Below are positions 34,432 to 45,155 of a stretch of 64,000 nt of DNA, piece by piece. The translations under genes were made by a program, and so were the position numbers. How positions within the stretch are numbered: position 1 is the stretch's first letter; every line of letters starts with the position of its first letter. The stretch is from the NCBI GenBank assembly GCA_020736575.1, contig JAGPYM010000041.1, forward strand, positions 62,001 through 126,000, given 5' to 3'. This stretch comes from Thelonectria olida. Its lineage: Eukaryota > Ascomycota > Sordariomycetes > Hypocreales > Nectriaceae. The notes beneath the pieces were generated by a model. That model did not search any database. It saw only the letters and a list, made by a program, of their open reading frames with translations, and had not been told where the DNA came from.

Positions 34432-35031
34432 CTAATTCTGGAATCCGTCTCCACGCTCTCGCAAAGCCGGGTGGATACTCAGGTCATCAAACGCAATGGG
34501 GGGACTGAACACCTGAGATCCGTCGGACCGGCGTCGCGGAAATGGCTGGCGATGATGGCAGCAACACCAGGTCTGATTCTGCGTTGCGATGGCGAAGCTC
34601 GACTCAATTCGTAGATCGGTCAGCACCCGAACGAGATTGTCGACGGCGGGGCCGATTCGCTCCAGCGAGCTCAGGAGCGGATTCGCCGAATCCACCGACG
34701 ACGCAGCTTCGGTTTCCTGCACGCTGAGACCACGGGTGTTAGTGATTGCTTCCTGAGCCCTCCGCAACCTGGTGAGGTCGACACACTCTTCTCCCTGAGA
34801 ATCGGGAACGACGAAGTCGTCCATCGTGTCGATGGCCTCGCTGCTCTCTGTGCTGTAGGAGCTGTCAGAGCTTCCGAGATCGTCAGAGTCGTCATCTGCA
34901 GATCGTCCACCTTTGTCAACAGCAGCGCGGCACCCACGACAACCAACCAGATACTCACCGGAATTGGGCTGTACTGGCACAAGAGGCTTTCTGCCGCGGG
35001 TAGATCGGTCAGCCAGCCTCCTGTACGACAT
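34432..35031 (-). CDS. Small hypothetical protein with acidic, SUMO-interaction-like segment
   Basis: 199 codons starting MSYRRLADRSTRGRKPLVPV. A TATAAA sequence lies about 55-60 bp upstream on the minus strand (in GGCCTATAAACC), which supports this start. The middle is acidic and serine-rich (SADDDSDDLGSSDSSYSTES), followed by DSQGEECVDLTRLRRAQEAI, where CVDLT after acidic residues resembles a SUMO-interaction motif. The C-terminal part SSLERIGPAVDNLVRVLTDL looks helical. No known domain. It is one of several short orphan genes between 34 and 59 kb. Confidence 0.55.
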   Translation of the reverse strand: MSYRRLADRSTRGRKPLVPVQPNSGEYLVGCRGCRAAVDKGGRSADDDSDDLGSSDSSYSTESSEAIDTMDDFVVPDSQGEECVDLTRLRRAQEAITNTRGLSVQETEAASSVDSANPLLSSLERIGPAVDNLVRVLTDLRIESSFAIATQNQTWCCCHHRQPFPRRRSDGSQVFSPPIAFDDLSIHPALRERGDGFQN

Positions 35032-35858
35032 GATAACGTGTATGTATGCGTTGGCGACGAATGTTCCAGAACGCAGGCTGGCGCATCTGGTTTATAGGCC
35101 CGTGACGCCCGTGCCATTGGTTCACCAGCAAAGGCAAAATTCGGCCTTCCACGGAGGCAGGGTCTGGAAACGTCCCAACAAGCCAGATGCTGCTGTTGTA
35201 CGTGGGCTCTTCACGTCCATTTTTGTCTTTTCGTGCTCCTCGTGGCTCCGCCAAGGGTGTTCAAAACCTAACCTTGCGTCTAACAGAGATGATTAAACGC
35301 TCCAGGGTAAGTCCCAAGGAGCTAAAGAGGCTCGACCTGTACAGTACAATATGCAACCTTTATTGGTGACCTCACGCAGTCGAGAGGGACAGAGTGTATG
35401 TGGCTTGGCCGTAACGGGTCACCTGTCGCTGTGGTCTTATGCGTGGGAGATGACGAGCTACTTGCAGAGGCGAGCAATTGACTCCCGTGAGACAGTTGCA
35501 CGAGGGAAGAACCCCTCCGAGGCGGGGAAGCCTATTCTGCAGTGTGGTCGTCACGTGAGGCAACTCTAATAAAACTAACCCCTGTTGTCTTCACATCTCA
35601 CTTGCATGGTGGGTGTGATACAGAAAACAGCACCGTACGGACGGTAACGTGTCTGAGTTGTGCGCAGCTCATGGCGATACGGACGAAATGCGCGGTTACA
35701 GTACGGTGCCCGGGGTTTCCTGCCTTGTGGAGGTTGGGTTCTTTGTTCCCCAGCAAGCGTATCTAAACTACTGTACGCGACCAGTTTCAAGACGACATCC
35801 TCAACACCGCGATCGACAATCGCTCGGACACCCACCGGACAGCGACGAGCGAGTCTTG
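35032..35858. other. Intergenic, nothing recognised
   Basis: Contains the upstream TATA of the preceding gene and TGTACAGTACAATATGC near 35338, one of the recurrent TACAGTAC palindromes of this region. No supported gene. Confidence 0.4.
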
Positions 35859-36293
35859 TCATTTTCCACGATCCCGGAGATTTCGCCGAAACCCTTCGCG
35901 CGGCTGCAGATCCGTCCTCACGAACCCCATCGCCCGGTCTCTTTTCCGTTCTTCCTGGGCGAGGGATCGTTTTATCTCCACGTCGCACCGCTGCGCGGCT
36001 GAGCAGAGCGCTTCAGAGTGGAACAGTATCCGAGGTGTGAGGGGTATCAACACGTCCTGGATCAAGCGGTTGTAGTAGTCGAGCTCGCACCTCAGCCGAC
36101 GAATATCCTCGTTCAAGGCGCTGATGTGGTCTTCGGTCGAGACGTTGCCCTTCTCAGCTTGCATTTCATCTTCCATGCAGTCGAACGCGCTCGTCGTGCC
36201 GCCGAGATCCCGGATGTCTCGGTCGATCTGTTGGCAGGGTGGGGGCTTGTCGAAGCATCGTGAGATGCGAGCTCTCCAGCCTTTAATATCCAT
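35859..36293 (-). CDS. Small orphan coiled-coil protein
   Basis: 144 codons starting MDIKGWRARISRCFDKPPPC. The centre is strongly helical (DHISALNEDIRRLRCELDYY), with further heptad-like spacing, and the C-terminus is very basic (KRSLAQEERKRDRAMGFVRT). No known domain. The short length, basic ends and coiled coil are shared with the ORFs at 36500-37027, 40418-40720 and 51322-51789. Confidence 0.5.
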   Translation of the reverse strand: MDIKGWRARISRCFDKPPPCQQIDRDIRDLGGTTSAFDCMEDEMQAEKGNVSTEDHISALNEDIRRLRCELDYYNRLIQDVLIPLTPRILFHSEALCSAAQRCDVEIKRSLAQEERKRDRAMGFVRTDLQPREGFRRNLRDRGK

Positions 36294-36499
36294 TGCTTCG
36301 TGATCCCGAAAGGGGTTGACGACACAGTGTATAGATCAAGGCCGGCCTTCACGTCGATGGGGGAACACGCACATGCATATATCAAACAACACACAAAGCG
36401 GCACGGGAGATAAAACTGAACAGTGCAGAGCCAGAATGTTACTGCTTAGAAATTGGTCATAAACTGGCCGAGCTACAGTATGTACACCTCGCCAGCTTC

Positions 36500-37027
36500 C
36501 TACTCATCTCGCATTCCCGTGTGAGGCTGGTCGCTCAGGCTCCGGTGGTGCTCTTTCTTGACCATGTCCCCGTCCCCCACGCTTGGTGCATCCCCATCGG
36601 TGGACTCTGCGGTTCCCAGCAGGATCTGGGTGGAAAAGCTCCCTATCGAGGCTGACGGGAGGGCGAAGGCCGGCGACGACGACGACAGCATCGATTCTTG
36701 CGAGAACATCGTGTTGATATGCAGCTCTCGTGGCGGCACCGCCGCAAGCTGCGTTTGGTAGCGAGCCAGCTCGCTCCGTAAAGTCTCGATCAGGCCTTTT
36801 TGAGCGTCGATGGTTCGTTGCTGCGTGTCGAGAAGGGCGACTGACTGGGTGTGCCTGGCATCCAGCTCTTGCCGCTGGCACTGGAAACGATGAATCTCGA
36901 AGTCGCGGCATTCGACGCAGGACCTCAGGTACTGGTTGGTGGCTTCGTAGTCGCGCATCATGGCCACCACCCACGGCACCGAGTGAGGGCTGAGTCCGGT
37001 AGCGGGGAGGAGTGTTCTGTTTGCCAT
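36500..37027 (-). CDS. Small orphan coiled-coil protein
   Basis: 175 codons starting MANRTLLPATGLSPHSVPWV. A long helix without proline runs from about residue 20 to 95, with SVALLDTQQRTIDAQKGLIE and TLRSELARYQTQL in coiled-coil register. The serine-rich C-terminus ends in a Lys/His/Arg patch. The layout is like the 51322-51789 protein (VARQRALQEMVETQKRVIVA then LEQELPQASQHL), suggesting paralogues. No function can be assigned. Confidence 0.5.
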   Translation of the reverse strand: MANRTLLPATGLSPHSVPWVVAMMRDYEATNQYLRSCVECRDFEIHRFQCQRQELDARHTQSVALLDTQQRTIDAQKGLIETLRSELARYQTQLAAVPPRELHINTMFSQESMLSSSSPAFALPSASIGSFSTQILLGTAESTDGDAPSVGDGDMVKKEHHRSLSDQPHTGMRDE

Positions 37028-37512
37028 CGTAAGGCAGCCAGCTGCAGGGTGTACGTTCTGTAGCTTGAATTGATATCGATAACTTGGCTATAGCGCAGGT
37101 ATATGTAGCGGTAGTGCACGGATCCGCAGAGACTCGGCCGAGTCGAAAGGAATGCATTACTGGCCCTGCCCAGGTTTGGGTGTATTGGGCTGTCCTCAAG
37201 GGGCTGTCCTTGAGGGACTGCCGTTCAGGCGTGGCATTATACTGGCAATATCGTACGTACCGACGATGCGTACAGTATGTACAGTATCGTACTGTATATA
37301 AAGAGACCGGCGTGACGAGTACATATGTACTTCATCCATTTTACAACGTCAAATTATGTACTGACGCTGAGCATACATAATGACCAAGTCATAATCGGCC
37401 AATCGACCATAGTATGACCCCGCGTCAACCGCGGCCGGAAGCTGCCGCGTGTCACCTTGGTGAGGGATCTGTTCTTGCGCTTACAGTCTTCTCATTCCAA
37501 ATGGCATATGTA

Positions 37513-37695
37513 CAGTAACGGCCGCAAAGAGTGTCCGCCAGTTGCATGTTAAATTTGATTCCCCGCACGGACCATGTCTAAAGTAAGGGCCGATTCTGCT
37601 CCATGATACGTCCTTCTTAGCACGAACGAAAGGTAGTCCGTGCGGAAAATTACATTTAACATTCAACTGGCGGACATTTTTCGCGGCCGTTACTG
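37513..37695. mobile_element. 183-bp MITE with about 60-bp terminal inverted repeats and TA duplication
   Basis: The left end CAGTAACGGCCGCAAAGAGT and the reverse complement of the right end (CAGTAACGGCCGCGAAAAAT) match. The match continues over GTCCGCCAGTTG, ATGTTAAAT and CCGCACGGAC, about 60 bp per arm with few differences. It is flanked on both sides by TA (37511-37512 and 37696-37697). TA target duplication and no coding capacity point to a non-autonomous Tc1/mariner-type element. Confidence 0.85.
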
Positions 37696-37990
37696 TAATA
37701 ACACGCTTTCTGGTCAAAGATCCTAAACATGCCTGGGGGGTATCTGGCGGCAGTTCATTATGGGCCACTAAATAAAGATATAAATCTCTACTGTTGAGAC
37801 CGTATGACTAAGATGGTCCAATCTGCTGCTGGCTGGGATGTGGATATTTAGTGAGCCGTGCTCCTCACAGACACATGTAACTTAGACCTTTCAATATCAC
37901 CACATAACCCTTTTTGTTTCATCATCTACAATCGCTACTGTATCGCATCACACCATGGGCTTAATTGTATGCTCCGGCCTGTGATCAAAC

Positions 37991-38737
37991 ATGACTACCG
38001 AGCGCCTTCCTCCGGAGCTACAACTGCAAGTAGGCGAATACCTCGACCCTCTTACATTGTCGAACGCTGTTGAGGCAGGACTTAGAGTGAATAAACCCCT
38101 CTTCGATCGTGCTCGGCATGCGGGTATATGGTCTAGCATTATATCAGCTGATGACTTTTCATACCTGAGGCACATTCTTGAGGACGGTGGGAACGTCTTC
38201 TTAGTGGGCTTTGATCTTGTCCACTTATTCCAAAATTATCCTCAACAATCAGCCGAAAGGCCCCATCTGAACCTTTTAATTGGCTGTTTATCAGGCCCTC
38301 GGAAAATTGTTATGGATGCTTCAAAGTTATTGAGAGATACGAAATCTCAAATCGGGGTCTTGCCTATAATGGAACTCCAAGGTAAAAACATAACCCTCCA
38401 TGTGCTAGAAGAGGATCAGGAGGAGTATTGCCTTTACAACCTAGACATGTTTGTCAATCGGCCAGATCTCTGTACAAAGGTCTTATATTTCCGGGACGAA
38501 GAGTCGGGACTTCGCGATATGGAGCTGGACTATGTTTGGCACCATCGCTCTGCGCCATCGCGGTTTCATTATCGATTAGTCTTACCTCCATCTCTTTTCG
38601 GCCGGGACTATCAGGGCCGATTTGCCATAGACTTTCAGCAGGAGGCTGCCTTGGCTCGAAATGAGCCTAGGGGGTTTCCTTGGCATGAGTCCACTCGCAA
38701 GGTTCGTCGAATTCCAAAATGGAGCGCAAAAAGATGA
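37991..38737 (+). CDS. F-box-like protein
   Basis: 248 codons starting MTTERLPPELQLQVGEYLDP. The LPPELxxxVxxYLDPLTL pattern in the first 25 residues is an F-box start, as in fungal F-box proteins that recruit substrates to SCF ubiquitin ligases. The remainder (NVFLVGFDLVHLFQNYPQQS, ELDYVWHHRSAPSRFHYRLV) shows no repeats or other domains, so the target is unknown. The ORF is intact and single-exon, ending with a basic tail (RKVRRIPKWSAKR). Local DNA is more AT-rich than the neighbouring genes. Confidence 0.6.
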   Translation: MTTERLPPELQLQVGEYLDPLTLSNAVEAGLRVNKPLFDRARHAGIWSSIISADDFSYLRHILEDGGNVFLVGFDLVHLFQNYPQQSAERPHLNLLIGCLSGPRKIVMDASKLLRDTKSQIGVLPIMELQGKNITLHVLEEDQEEYCLYNLDMFVNRPDLCTKVLYFRDEESGLRDMELDYVWHHRSAPSRFHYRLVLPPSLFGRDYQGRFAIDFQQEAALARNEPRGFPWHESTRKVRRIPKWSAKR

Positions 38738-39301
38738 TGTATGGAGTCTGTGCCATCAATGTGTCGGTATGAGGTAGCTATGTATAAAAAGCAATATCGT
38801 CTTGAAGTTGTACTCTATGTGTGTGTCTAGCTTTTTAAAGGGATTACTTAAAGAGGGGCCGATTTCGCTCCTCATTATACATACCAGTCTACTTAATGTT
38901 AAAGCCTCTTCTCTGACTTTTCCATTTCCTCTCCTCATGCTTACTACATTTCACCTGGCAGCTGCAGTCCTTGCCCCGCTTCTCTAGCATCATACTCTCT
39001 TCTTCCGGCTCTGCAGCTTTTCTAAATTTCGTCTAATGTTGAGACTCTGGTTTAGCCCGTAATTCCTAAAACAAATAATTAGTGGTAAACCTGCTCAGCT
39101 CACACCTGTAAACTCGTATTCTCTCAACTCTCTCGAAACCAGTCTCTTATCACAATGCATGAACTCTCGCTGCATCCCTCTCCCTGTAGCTGCACCTCTG
39201 CAACTAGTCTCCCGAAGTCATGATGTTACGGGAGGGCAACTACCTTACCACACACCTGCCTAACTACAAGCTGTCCGCTTCCGTTTCCGTTTCCACAAGC
39301 A
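38738..39301. other. Intergenic, nothing recognised
   Basis: CT-rich and AT-rich sequence without a supported gene. It probably contains the 3' flank of the F-box-like gene and the promoter of the next ORF. Confidence 0.4.
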
Positions 39302-39359
39302 GTGGCCCACTCTCTCCTTGTCAACCACTCGAAACCCAAAAAGAACGCTGGCGGTGATA

Positions 39360-39752
39360 TGTCCATGGCCGTCATCGTCCAACCCGACTGTCCATCGGGG
39401 TTTGCCTACCCCGACAAGCATCACATCAAAGGCCTCAACGCAGAGACCATTGCCAGAGCCTGCATACCCCTGCCATCATGGATAATGGCTACAGAATACA
39501 TAACCCTTCAGTCGGACCCCAACAACTTGCATCTTCCTCAGCGTGAATTTATCTATCTACAACCAACAAGTCGATCCATCCGATTGGGCGAATGGGTGGT
39601 TCCTCATGAACGGTCGCGTTCGTCCTGATGCCTTGACTTGGGAAATCGAACAGGACGATGGCTCTGAGTCTGAACAGGATATCTTTGTGGAATGTAACAT
39701 TCCGGCTTTGGTCATCCGCGACCAAAGCTATGTACAGCACAGAGAACAATAA
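39360..39752 (+). CDS. Hypothetical protein, frame change inside
   Basis: The ATG at 39360 (MSMAVIVQPDCPSGFAYPDK) opens a frame with PSWIMATEYITLQSDPNNLH. Near 39555-39575 the better coding frame shifts by one to QQVDPSDWANGWFLMNGRVR, DALTWEIEQDDGSESEQDIF and a stop at 39752. A one-base indel or a missed short intron explains this. No family recognised. Confidence 0.35.
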
Positions 39753-40417
39753 CGTTCTCAATTAGGACTCCGCAACCCTAAACCACCAACTAAAAGACAG
39801 AGCGGACGCAAGGAAATTTAGACCTTAATTGAACAATTTAAATCCACCTATGCCCATGGCCATCATTTCTTCCTGTAAGCACTCGACCGCACGACTCAGT
39901 GCTTTCTTTCCTCCATAGCAAGCACCGCTCTCAAGATGCTGTGCTAACCCGCTCACAGTCGAGAAGTGTTTTAGAGCCGTCGCGTTGTTGGCACTGCCCA
40001 TCAAGGAACGTGGGCAATGGAATAGTATCTCATTCGGCGCTTGTTGGGGTAAGAATCTCAAGAATAAAGCTCAAATATTTCAATTCGTAGTTTTTATAGC
40101 AACCAAGTCTAGACTCTACGACGCAATCCTCTGCAACGGCTACAGGATCGGTCAGCGATATATGTCCACTGCGAATCCAAATTCATCGTACTATTACAAT
40201 TCTCCAACAATCTCTGCGCCCATGGCGACTCACCTGAAATTCTCGGCTATACACAATCAAACGTATATGAGTATATTGGACTATACATACATGTACAGCA
40301 CTGTACAGTACAGCATGCTCATGCTGACGACACTTGACAAGAGATAGTCTGGGTCGGAAACGGCCCATGCAACGGCGTTGCTCTATCCGACACGCACGGC
40401 CAGATATGGTGGCTGAG
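39753..40417. other. Intergenic with TACTGTACAGTA-type palindromes
   Basis: No supported gene. ACATACATGTACAGCACTGT followed by ACAGTACAGCATG lies near 40286-40318. Confidence 0.4.
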
Positions 40418-40720
40418 CTAGATTGCTACGCAGTTCGCCTTCCATTTGCACTGCTCGTGCAGAATCCGGCCTTCTGCGTCTCCATGCAGCTGTAGCAGCC
40501 GATTGGCCATGTCAGACGATCTCGCCATGAGCTGACGAGCCGACTGCCAGAGGCGGCGCTTCGAGTCCAGTTCTGTCCTGAGTGCGTCGCGTTCCTCGAC
40601 CAGAGCCTGAGCGGTGTAGCCTCGCTGGGATCTCGTCTGCTCCGAAAGCCGGTGCAGGAGATCCTGCAGCTGGAAAGAGTCGGAGTAGACACTGGACGCT
40701 GGTCTCGGAGGCTCGTCCAT
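40418..40720 (-). CDS. Small orphan coiled-coil protein
   Basis: 100 codons starting MDEPPRPASSVYSDSFQLQD. It is nearly all helix-forming after residue 15 (LLHRLSEQTRSQRGYTAQAL, VEERDALRTELDSKRRLWQS), with Leu/Ala in heptad positions. The upstream ATG is 134 bp from the start of the divergent kinase-like gene, so they may share a promoter. Same general type as the ORFs at 35.9, 36.5 and 51.3 kb. Confidence 0.5.
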   Translation of the reverse strand: MDEPPRPASSVYSDSFQLQDLLHRLSEQTRSQRGYTAQALVEERDALRTELDSKRRLWQSARQLMARSSDMANRLLQLHGDAEGRILHEQCKWKANCVAI

Positions 40721-40854
40721 TTGTGGCCGCTGCTGGTCTCTCTACTCACGATCGCAGTCGGGGACGCGGCACTTTAAGTACTCGCCTCCACAAGCCGGTG
40801 CGAAGGGAGCCGCCCGCAGCCGCAGCAGCATGAGCATGTTCGAGTTGCATTCCC

Positions 40855-41904
40855 ATGGCAATCATCCGCATTTGGAGGTCGCTGTACGGTACCAAGATGC
40901 ATCTCCGACGCAAGCCTGCTTTCTATCGTCGCCCCGGCAGCCCGATCCCGGCCAAGACGTTCCTGCCCGTCCACCTCAACCGCCATCCAGATTGTGACTA
41001 CGAACCGATAGGCCACCACGGCACAGCGTGGACGGGGAAGCACCGAAGAAGTCGCCAGCTGGTCGTGGTCAAGGAGGTGACCCACGCGAGGCTGGCCGAC
41101 TTCAGCCATTTCGCGGGGGTCGCACACGTCAACGTGGCCCGCCAGCTCGGCATCTACCACGTGAGGTCGCAGGCGTACCTGGCCTACGAGTACGTGGATC
41201 TCGACGTGCTCGAGGCTCTACCACTTTCGCAAGAGGAGATTTCGGCCGTCGTGTCGCAGGTGAGCGCGCGTCCGATTCCGAGCGCTTCGGGGTGAGGGGA
41301 GTTGAGGGGAGGGGGGGGAGGGGGTGAGAGCAGACAGCTGACTAGGGAAGAGATGATGGCGGCAATCGATTACCTCCGCAAGCGGCTCTTCACGTTCCGC
41401 ATCGACGCCGTCCGCGTTACTGCCGGTGGCGTCGTTAAGATCGGTAGGACCCTGGGGCGAATCGTCGGCGCCGTGGCTCACTCACATTATTGTCTAGTCC
41501 CCGATTGGAGCTTCGAGCCGACTGCCGATCCTGGGATCCGGGAAGCCAACGACGCGTACTTGGCTGCCGACCTGGAGACGTTTATGACGACCATGGAGCC
41601 CAACGAACGTCGCTGGACACGGCATGCATTAGGCTTCCTGGGCGAGTTGGGGTCAGGTCGTCTGCCTTTAACGGTGAGTGGTTGATGGAGCAGGTGAGAG
41701 TGCGCAGCTGACGGCGTCGTAGCATCCGTATTTGAATCGAGCAAGCAGCCAATCAAGACTACGAGAGGCTGCTAGGTTCTCTGTCCAGAGAAGACTTGCT
41801 GGAGATTGTGGAACGAAATCTTGATGCGCGTTTGTCTGCTGGCGCTCGACGTCGGGGTGCTGAGCGATGCCGTGACAATGGTTTCGACGGGTCGAAGGAG
41901 GTGA
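40855..41904 (+). CDS. Protein kinase-like protein, probable pseudokinase
   Basis: Exons 40855-41259, about 41353-41443, 41498-41673 and a last exon from about 41723. The N-lobe is visible: RQLVVVKEVTHARLADFSHF (Lys in the VAIK position), HVNVARQLGIYH and AYLAYEYVDLDVLEALPLSQ (hinge). After intron 1 come AAIDYLRKRLFTFRIDAVRV and GGVVKI, where a kinase would have the HRD loop and DFG; neither HRD nor DFG is present. The C-lobe has DLETFMTTMEPNERRWTRHA. The last exon has two possible frames; NQDYERLLGSLSREDLLEIV looks the better. The function is probably binding or regulation rather than phosphotransfer. Several fungal genomes contain such degenerate kinases. Confidence 0.55.
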
Positions 41905-42269
41905 ATCAGGTATACATTAGATATACCATGTACAAATCATATTGCAACAAATGTACTTGTGTCCAACCCACAGCCAGTATTAACAATGTCGCTGATGAGC
42001 GGAGTGGAGAAGATCCGAGTTGGAAGTGGCTCTCGCCTAGGCTTCTATAAATGCCTTCGCGCCCACGATCGATGAATATTGGTGGCATATACTCCTTCTT
42101 TACCGCTCATTGTGTTGCAGCTGGCCTGCTCAACAGTTGGTTCTTTGCTGCTTCTCCCTTCTTTCTGCTCCTCTTGCCTGCTCCCATTTCCTTCTTTTTG
42201 TCCCTCCTTTCCCCCTTATTTTACCCTTTTTTTCCCCTCATCAATCCTATTTTTCTTTCTTGATTCCGC

Positions 42270-42796
42270 ATGTTCTCTCAAGGCGGCTCTGCAGGTGATT
42301 CCAGTTCACCAACATCTAGAATGGAGCTGGTGGCGCCCCAGTCCTGGCTTCGAGGCGCCCCGGTACGGACAACCTGGTCATCCGATGTCGTCGTGAAGCA
42401 GGTCTTGGTCACTTTGAGGAGTGCGAAGCGGATGTTTCACGGGATAATAGCATCCAATCTAGACTCGGGTCCGTGGGACTGGCCTCGTTCCGATTGTCCT
42501 ATGTGGGTCGTCGACGGCGGCAACGGCCTCAGCGTATGGCAGGAGTGCCGGCAGCGCCCGCGTCTCGGCGACGAGGGGCCGGAGCTGAAGGCCAGGAGGT
42601 GGTCGGACACTACGAGTCCAGGAGCGGGAGCGTGTACCTGGCAGTTCGGTGGGAGGGTTACGAAGGTCCCACGTGGGAGCTCGAATCGCAACCTGCCAGC
42701 CCTGGCTCGCCGCTAGACGCCAGATGGACACTACCCGTCGATGTCTGCGAAGACGCGGCCAAGGTACTGATGGCGATGCTGTCGTCGGAAGAGTAA
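42270..42796 (+). CDS. Chromodomain protein (small)
   Basis: The C-terminal half reads EGQEVVGHYESRSGSVYLAV then RWEGYEGPTWELESQ. The pattern YLxVxWEGYxxxTWExE is a chromodomain, which in other proteins reads methylated histone lysines or occurs in retrotransposon integrases. The ATG at 42270 (MFSQGGSAGDSS) follows a strong CT tract (42150-42260), a typical fungal promoter feature. The frame from that ATG differs by one base from the chromodomain frame, with the switch near 42590-42602. If the upstream part is not coding, the start is the in-frame ATG at about 42473. No integrase core is nearby, so a transposon origin is not supported. Confidence 0.6.
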
Positions 42797-43005
42797 GCGC
42801 AATATACAAAGTCACTTCTCGGTTCAGGAAAGTTCAAGTTATACGTGCTCTTAATTATGCTGCCACAACGGTAGGATCTCCTATAAAAAACCTGTATCGG
42901 CGGTGGTATCTGCAAAGTTGATCTTGGTTGGGAAGCTTCACCTAGAACATCATCGGTCTCTCATGTTTGCTCTCGGACGTGTCCTGATTTGCTCCTCCAA
43001 AAGCC

Positions 43006-43497
43006 TTAGCTCTTTCTGATAGAACTGGAGCCCGCTCTTTGACTCCGACGCGTGAAGTAGTCCCGAGGTAGCTGCCGAGGCTTTTTCGTTCTTCCACTTG
43101 TAGCAACGTTATTTCTCAGTCTTACGTCTTCCAGAAAACCGATGGGTGGTTGTTGTGAAGATTGGGGGAACGGATGATGCATCATCCCGGCTGAGCATGG
43201 CATTGCCGCAAAAAGCCTTGCACAAGACAGTTGGCTGTTGCTTGTAAAATAGGAACCACGATCAAGTAGGCTCACCTTGAAGTGCATCAGTTGCTGCTAG
43301 AATTATCCCCTCTGCTGTCTCGTTTGGACGGTGCTCTGGAGATGGAGCTGCCGATCTCGTAAACATCGCGATGCTCAGATCGCTCTCCTGCCATTGAGTG
43401 ATAGGATCATGGTCTTCAGTTGAGGCAACAACAGACGAGCGGCGTGCTTCTGTTTCACACACGACGGCTTTCTGCCTCACGTAGCGATTGTCACGCA
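43006..43497 (-). CDS. Hypothetical small protein, probably two exons
   Basis: The ATG at about 43497 (MRDNRYVRQKAVVCETEARR) opens a frame to DALQ, where a GTGAGC donor lies. A second minus-strand frame continues PIGFLEDVRLRNNVATSGRT and a basic C-terminus ending at 43006. TATATAGATGG is present about 50 bp upstream of the ATG. No domain. Confidence 0.35.
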
Positions 43498-44254
43498 TGG
43501 TATGGCACGATGGAGTCAATTGGAAAACGTCCGGCCAGACTGAGCACCATCTATATACAACACTACCACTAGCTATCCGATGTGCCGCGTGCAAACGTTC
43601 TGAAGACATCGGACAGGGCCGTTTTGGTCCTCCACCCCCTGATCACTTTTGTCTCCCATCGTTCTCGCCACCGTCCTTGGCCGGATTCATGAATTCGGCC
43701 CACGCAGACACCACGTCCGGGTACAATGGCCTCAACGTCGATTCCGGCATGGGTAGAGTTGCGGTGGCTTGCTGGTTGACCTGCCGGTGCTTCGGCTCGG
43801 GCGAGATGGCCTAGGATTTATGGGCTCGGAACTGGTCGGCTGCATTGTGCTGTAGAGAAGCAGAGTTGTTCGGCTTTCGTCTTTGCTTGTGCACTTAAGT
43901 GTATGCACTGTATAATAGTGAATGAGCAATAAGTTCTGTCCAAGAATGGTCGTGTATGAATCACAACGACGGGCATGTTGCGTTCTCGCCTTTAAGTATA
44001 CGATCCAAGGTACATCGCGAGAAGACCCGAGGCCGTTTTGGCTCTCGAGCGAAGGCATTCAGATTCGGATACCTCGAGCTAACGCGGCGGCTTCGGCATT
44101 GGGTGTTCCGAGCACAACTGGAGTGGGTGGGAGTGGACAGAAATGGACTCTACGTATGAACTGACACTTACAGCTAGCTACGTATCGTCACGTCTAGACT
44201 GCTTGCCCGCGCGACCGCCTCCATAATGTAGGCCAAGTCCTACTGCCTTCGTGT
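43498..44254. other. Intergenic, nothing recognised
   Basis: Short ORFs on both strands, none supported by a domain or by promoter features. Confidence 0.35.
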
Positions 44255-44829
44255 CTAGTCCCCCTGGCATAGGAACAACGTCAGGGAAGCATCGCTGTCG
44301 CAGCCATGGGTGGCAAAGTCGTCGTTGTAATAGTTGTACACGGCGGAACAGTTCTTCTGGCAGCCAGGAGGGCACAGCACCGAGGGCATTCTGGGCGATC
44401 CGGCTTCAGCGCCACGCCGTAGTCGCAGAACTGACGAGGAAAGGCATCGTTGATGTCGGAGACGTCGTAGTACAAGTCAGTGCCCGGATACAGAGTGGGA
44501 TCGTAGGTGTATTCGAACTGCGTGACCGCACTCGAGTCAAACGCAGATTCCCTCTCACCGTCGCTTGCCGCCTGCGACAATCGCTGGTCTGCGGTGATCT
44601 TGATGGACACGCCCACAGTCACGTCGAAGCCTGTCTCTGCATCGTAGGTGGCGCCGTGTCGGTAGGTCTCGTGGTATGACTCGCCGGGCAGAAGAGTTAC
44701 GACGGACGATTTGTCCGCATGGACTGATCGCAGGTATACGGAAAAGTCACACTTGTTGAACACGCCAGCTTGAGACTGGGCCACACACGACGCGATGCCT
44801 CCCAGGAGGACAGCCACGAGTGGTTTCAT
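44255..44829 (-). CDS. BYS1-like secreted protein, one frameshift
   Basis: It starts with a signal peptide (MKPLVAVLLGGIASCVAQSQ). The mature part begins AGVFNKCDFSVYLRSVHADK and has SYHETYRHGA, GVSIKITADQRLS and VTQFEYTYDPTLYPGTDLYY DVSD, the conserved BYS1/thaumatin-like layout. Near 44400 one base is missing (AAGCC|GGATCG); in the next frame the protein ends with CPPGCQKNCSAVYNYYNDD and GCDSDASLTLFLC, clearly the true cysteine-rich end, stopping at 44255. BYS1-type proteins are small extracellular fungal proteins of unclear function, first noted in yeast-phase Blastomyces. A frameshift in a conserved C-terminus with no other damage suggests a sequencing indel. Confidence 0.75.
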
Positions 44830-45155
44830 GCTGGCTGCTACAAGACACGACTACTGGCAGAGACGGAGCGGAGAAGCACGAGGGAACGAGACTATATTTA
44901 TTACTCTGAAAGTTACTAGGCGAGCTGGCTGAGCAGCGAGTGCAGCAGGCGGTGTCGTTTTCTTCTTGCTAGGCGATAGGACTGTGGCGCCAACGGCGGA
45001 CCAGATCAGGGCACGGGGTCCAGAGCTGATAGACAGAACGGCTTGTGCTGTGCAGCAGCTCGAGAACCGAAAGAAGGGCGGGGACGACCGCAGCGGTGCA
45101 ATACAGGATGAGCATGAATGGCGTCGTCCCCACGCTATTCCCACCCGGCAGAGCC

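Noticed and set aside
42473..42796. Chromodomain as part of a chromovirus retrotransposon integrase
   Set aside because: No integrase core, reverse transcriptase or LTR is found nearby; the chromodomain stands in a short separate gene.
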